From: Mytilisepta virgata
Lineage: Eukaryota > Mollusca > Bivalvia > Mytilida > Mytilidae
Length of the DNA stretch: 64,000 nucleotides
NCBI GenBank assembly: GCA_028015205.1
Contig: CM051516.1
Span: forward strand, 50,472,230 to 50,536,229
Reading direction: 5' to 3'
Positions 62,551 through 64,000 of the stretch are shown one piece after another; position 1 is the first letter of the stretch, and each line of letters opens with the position of its first letter. The translations under genes were made by a program, and so were the position numbers. Below the pieces are notes generated by a model. That model was not told the origin of the DNA, did no database searches, and saw only the letters and a list, made by a program, of their open reading frames with translations.

Positions 62551-64000
62551 AGTGCCTAAGGTACTTTAAATTACAATCTGTCCTACAATTAATTTATGTA
62601 TATGATATAAATCTGAATCAGATAGTATTATAAGGTAGTCTGCATTTGTCTTTTTCTGATGACATTGTTATGTAAAATCAGCCAAATCAAATTTATATTT
62701 ACAATCAATGATAGGCCCACAGGAGAAATGTACGCAAACATAAAACTAACATATACAACCAGGTATGTGGTAATCATAATTGTAATCATTAATTAGATGT
62801 AATCGATTACATCTTGTCAAGTAATCAGATGTAAGTATTAATCAACCAAAATTCTGATTAAATGTTATTTAATTTAATAGATTACTCTGTAATTCTGGGT
62901 ACTTTTCGATTACTTTCTGATTACATTGTTTCTACATACACATTATCGCCAAAAAGTGTGACTTCAGTCTGTGTAGGTCTGTGAATTAAGCAATTTGTTG
63001 AAAGAAAAGAGAAAATATGATACAAGAAGGAAGCAGAAACTTAATTTGAAAAAGATAGTTACATCCACTTATTTATATGTTTGGTATATAAGGCATGATT
63101 TCAATATTACTATCTATAGGCACTTACTTTTTTTAACAATTTATAGATGTTTTGGTTACATAAATATGCACGAGGTGCCATTTAACATAGATTTTCTTAA
63201 AATCGGAAATCGTCCCATTAATGAGGTGGTGGAAAGGGGGGTACCTTTCTCCTTTCTCCCGCCCCATCTCTCCTTTCTCCCGCCCCTCTGCTTCCATCTC
63301 TCACCTTAACAACCGTCTTTTTTCAGATCAATCGATTTTAATACAAATTTGAATTAATATATGACCATATATAGGTGGCATAGGTCTTTATTAAAGCATA
63401 TACTGATTTTACGAACAAGGCCTGCCGCCGACTCGTACGCAAATTAATACACAATGTTGGAATGTTGTCAATGGTGCATTGTGCATGCCCCAATGTCAAG
63501 AAACTCATTTTTGATATGTATGGTCATGTATGAGGATCATGAAATTAGACATAGTTTTTTATTGTGTCATCTCTATTTTTCCCTGTCCTCGAGAACACCT
63601 TACTTTGTATGGTCAAGTGGATAACGTAAATATTTTAAGGTGACCTGGAAAACGCGTTAAGTACATGTAATATTGTTTAGAGGAGGGAGTGTATCTCTCT
63701 GACATTGTCAGCATCCCTTCTTTTTAAATTTGTAGAAAATCGCCAAATACTTAGAGGAAACAGATACCCACATGTGAAGGCAAACCGGAAATGATGGGGG
63801 CATTTTAAAAAGGAAAACGTAACGGAGAGATAATTCCGTTTTGAAAGGATGATTTCTAGAAATGATCGGAAATGGCAAAAATGGTTTGGGGAAATATAAA
63901 TTTTGCCTTTTTTCAAAGATTTGTCCATTTATTAGAACATTTAGTATCCAGTTTTTTCGTTTTTTTACCTCTTTATTTTTTTTCAACATTAAAGTTCGTC
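62551..64000. other. Gene-free right edge
   Basis: AT-rich with repeated GATTACATC/GATTAC motifs (62775-62935) and a pyrimidine-rich CTCCTTTCTCCCGCCCC duplication (63248-63290). No gene, RNA or known repeat supported. Confidence 0.5.

Overview
This window is animal nuclear DNA, AT-rich and intron-rich, with short coding exons in a large background of mobile and foldback repeats. The families present fit a bivalve mollusc, most likely a mytilid mussel. That assignment is an inference from repeat families I recognise as typical of mussel genomes and from molluscan-looking muscle proteins; it was not tested by a search. No prokaryotic, viral or CRISPR-like content was seen.

Four protein-coding genes can be reconstructed by splicing. 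(1) A USP16/USP45-type deubiquitinase lies on the minus strand from about 11065 down to 277 and runs off the left edge. Ten coding exons give the zinc-finger UBP domain, the catalytic cysteine box and the start of the fingers region; the His box is outside the window. (2) Transgelin/Mp20-like gene 1 is on the minus strand, 32768 to 21915. (3) Transgelin-like gene 2 is on the plus strand, 33054 to 41925. (4) Transgelin-like gene 3 is on the minus strand, 59327 to 54231. Genes 1 and 2 are head to head, with only 285 bp between their start codons. Genes 2 and 3 converge. All three have four coding exons with the same intron phases (0, 2, 0), so this is a local cluster of paralogues for actin-binding calponin-homology (CH) proteins.

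Layout: 1-2.9 kb holds the last visible USP exons, a 1.17 kb terminal-inverted-repeat element and a tRNA-derived SINE. 3.0-4.7 kb is a Helentron-like element with a 147-bp tandem array inside a USP intron. 5.7-11.1 kb is the 5' half of the USP gene. 11-21 kb is gene-free, with foldbacks, a decayed LINE and low-complexity mussel-type repeats. 21.9-32.8 kb is gene 1, whose introns carry a Helentron-like element with a 161-bp array, a SINE, a Mutator-like MITE and a LINE 3' end. 33-41.9 kb is gene 2. 44.6-50.6 kb is a cluster of Helentron-like copies with 165-167 bp tandem units. 54.2-59.3 kb is gene 3. 59.5-64 kb is gene-free and contains a perfect 61-bp palindrome and a foldback.

Functionally, the cluster encodes small CH-domain plus calponin-like-repeat proteins expected to bind and bundle actin in muscle or motile cells. 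The USP is expected to act on ubiquitinated histone H2A or other targets and has no evident link to the cluster. I found no undescribed multi-gene system. The most unusual signals are three distinct Helentron-like families that each carry their own tandem array, one ending 11 bases from a transgelin splice acceptor; an A/B dimer higher-order repeat; and a compact bidirectional promoter between two transgelin paralogues.
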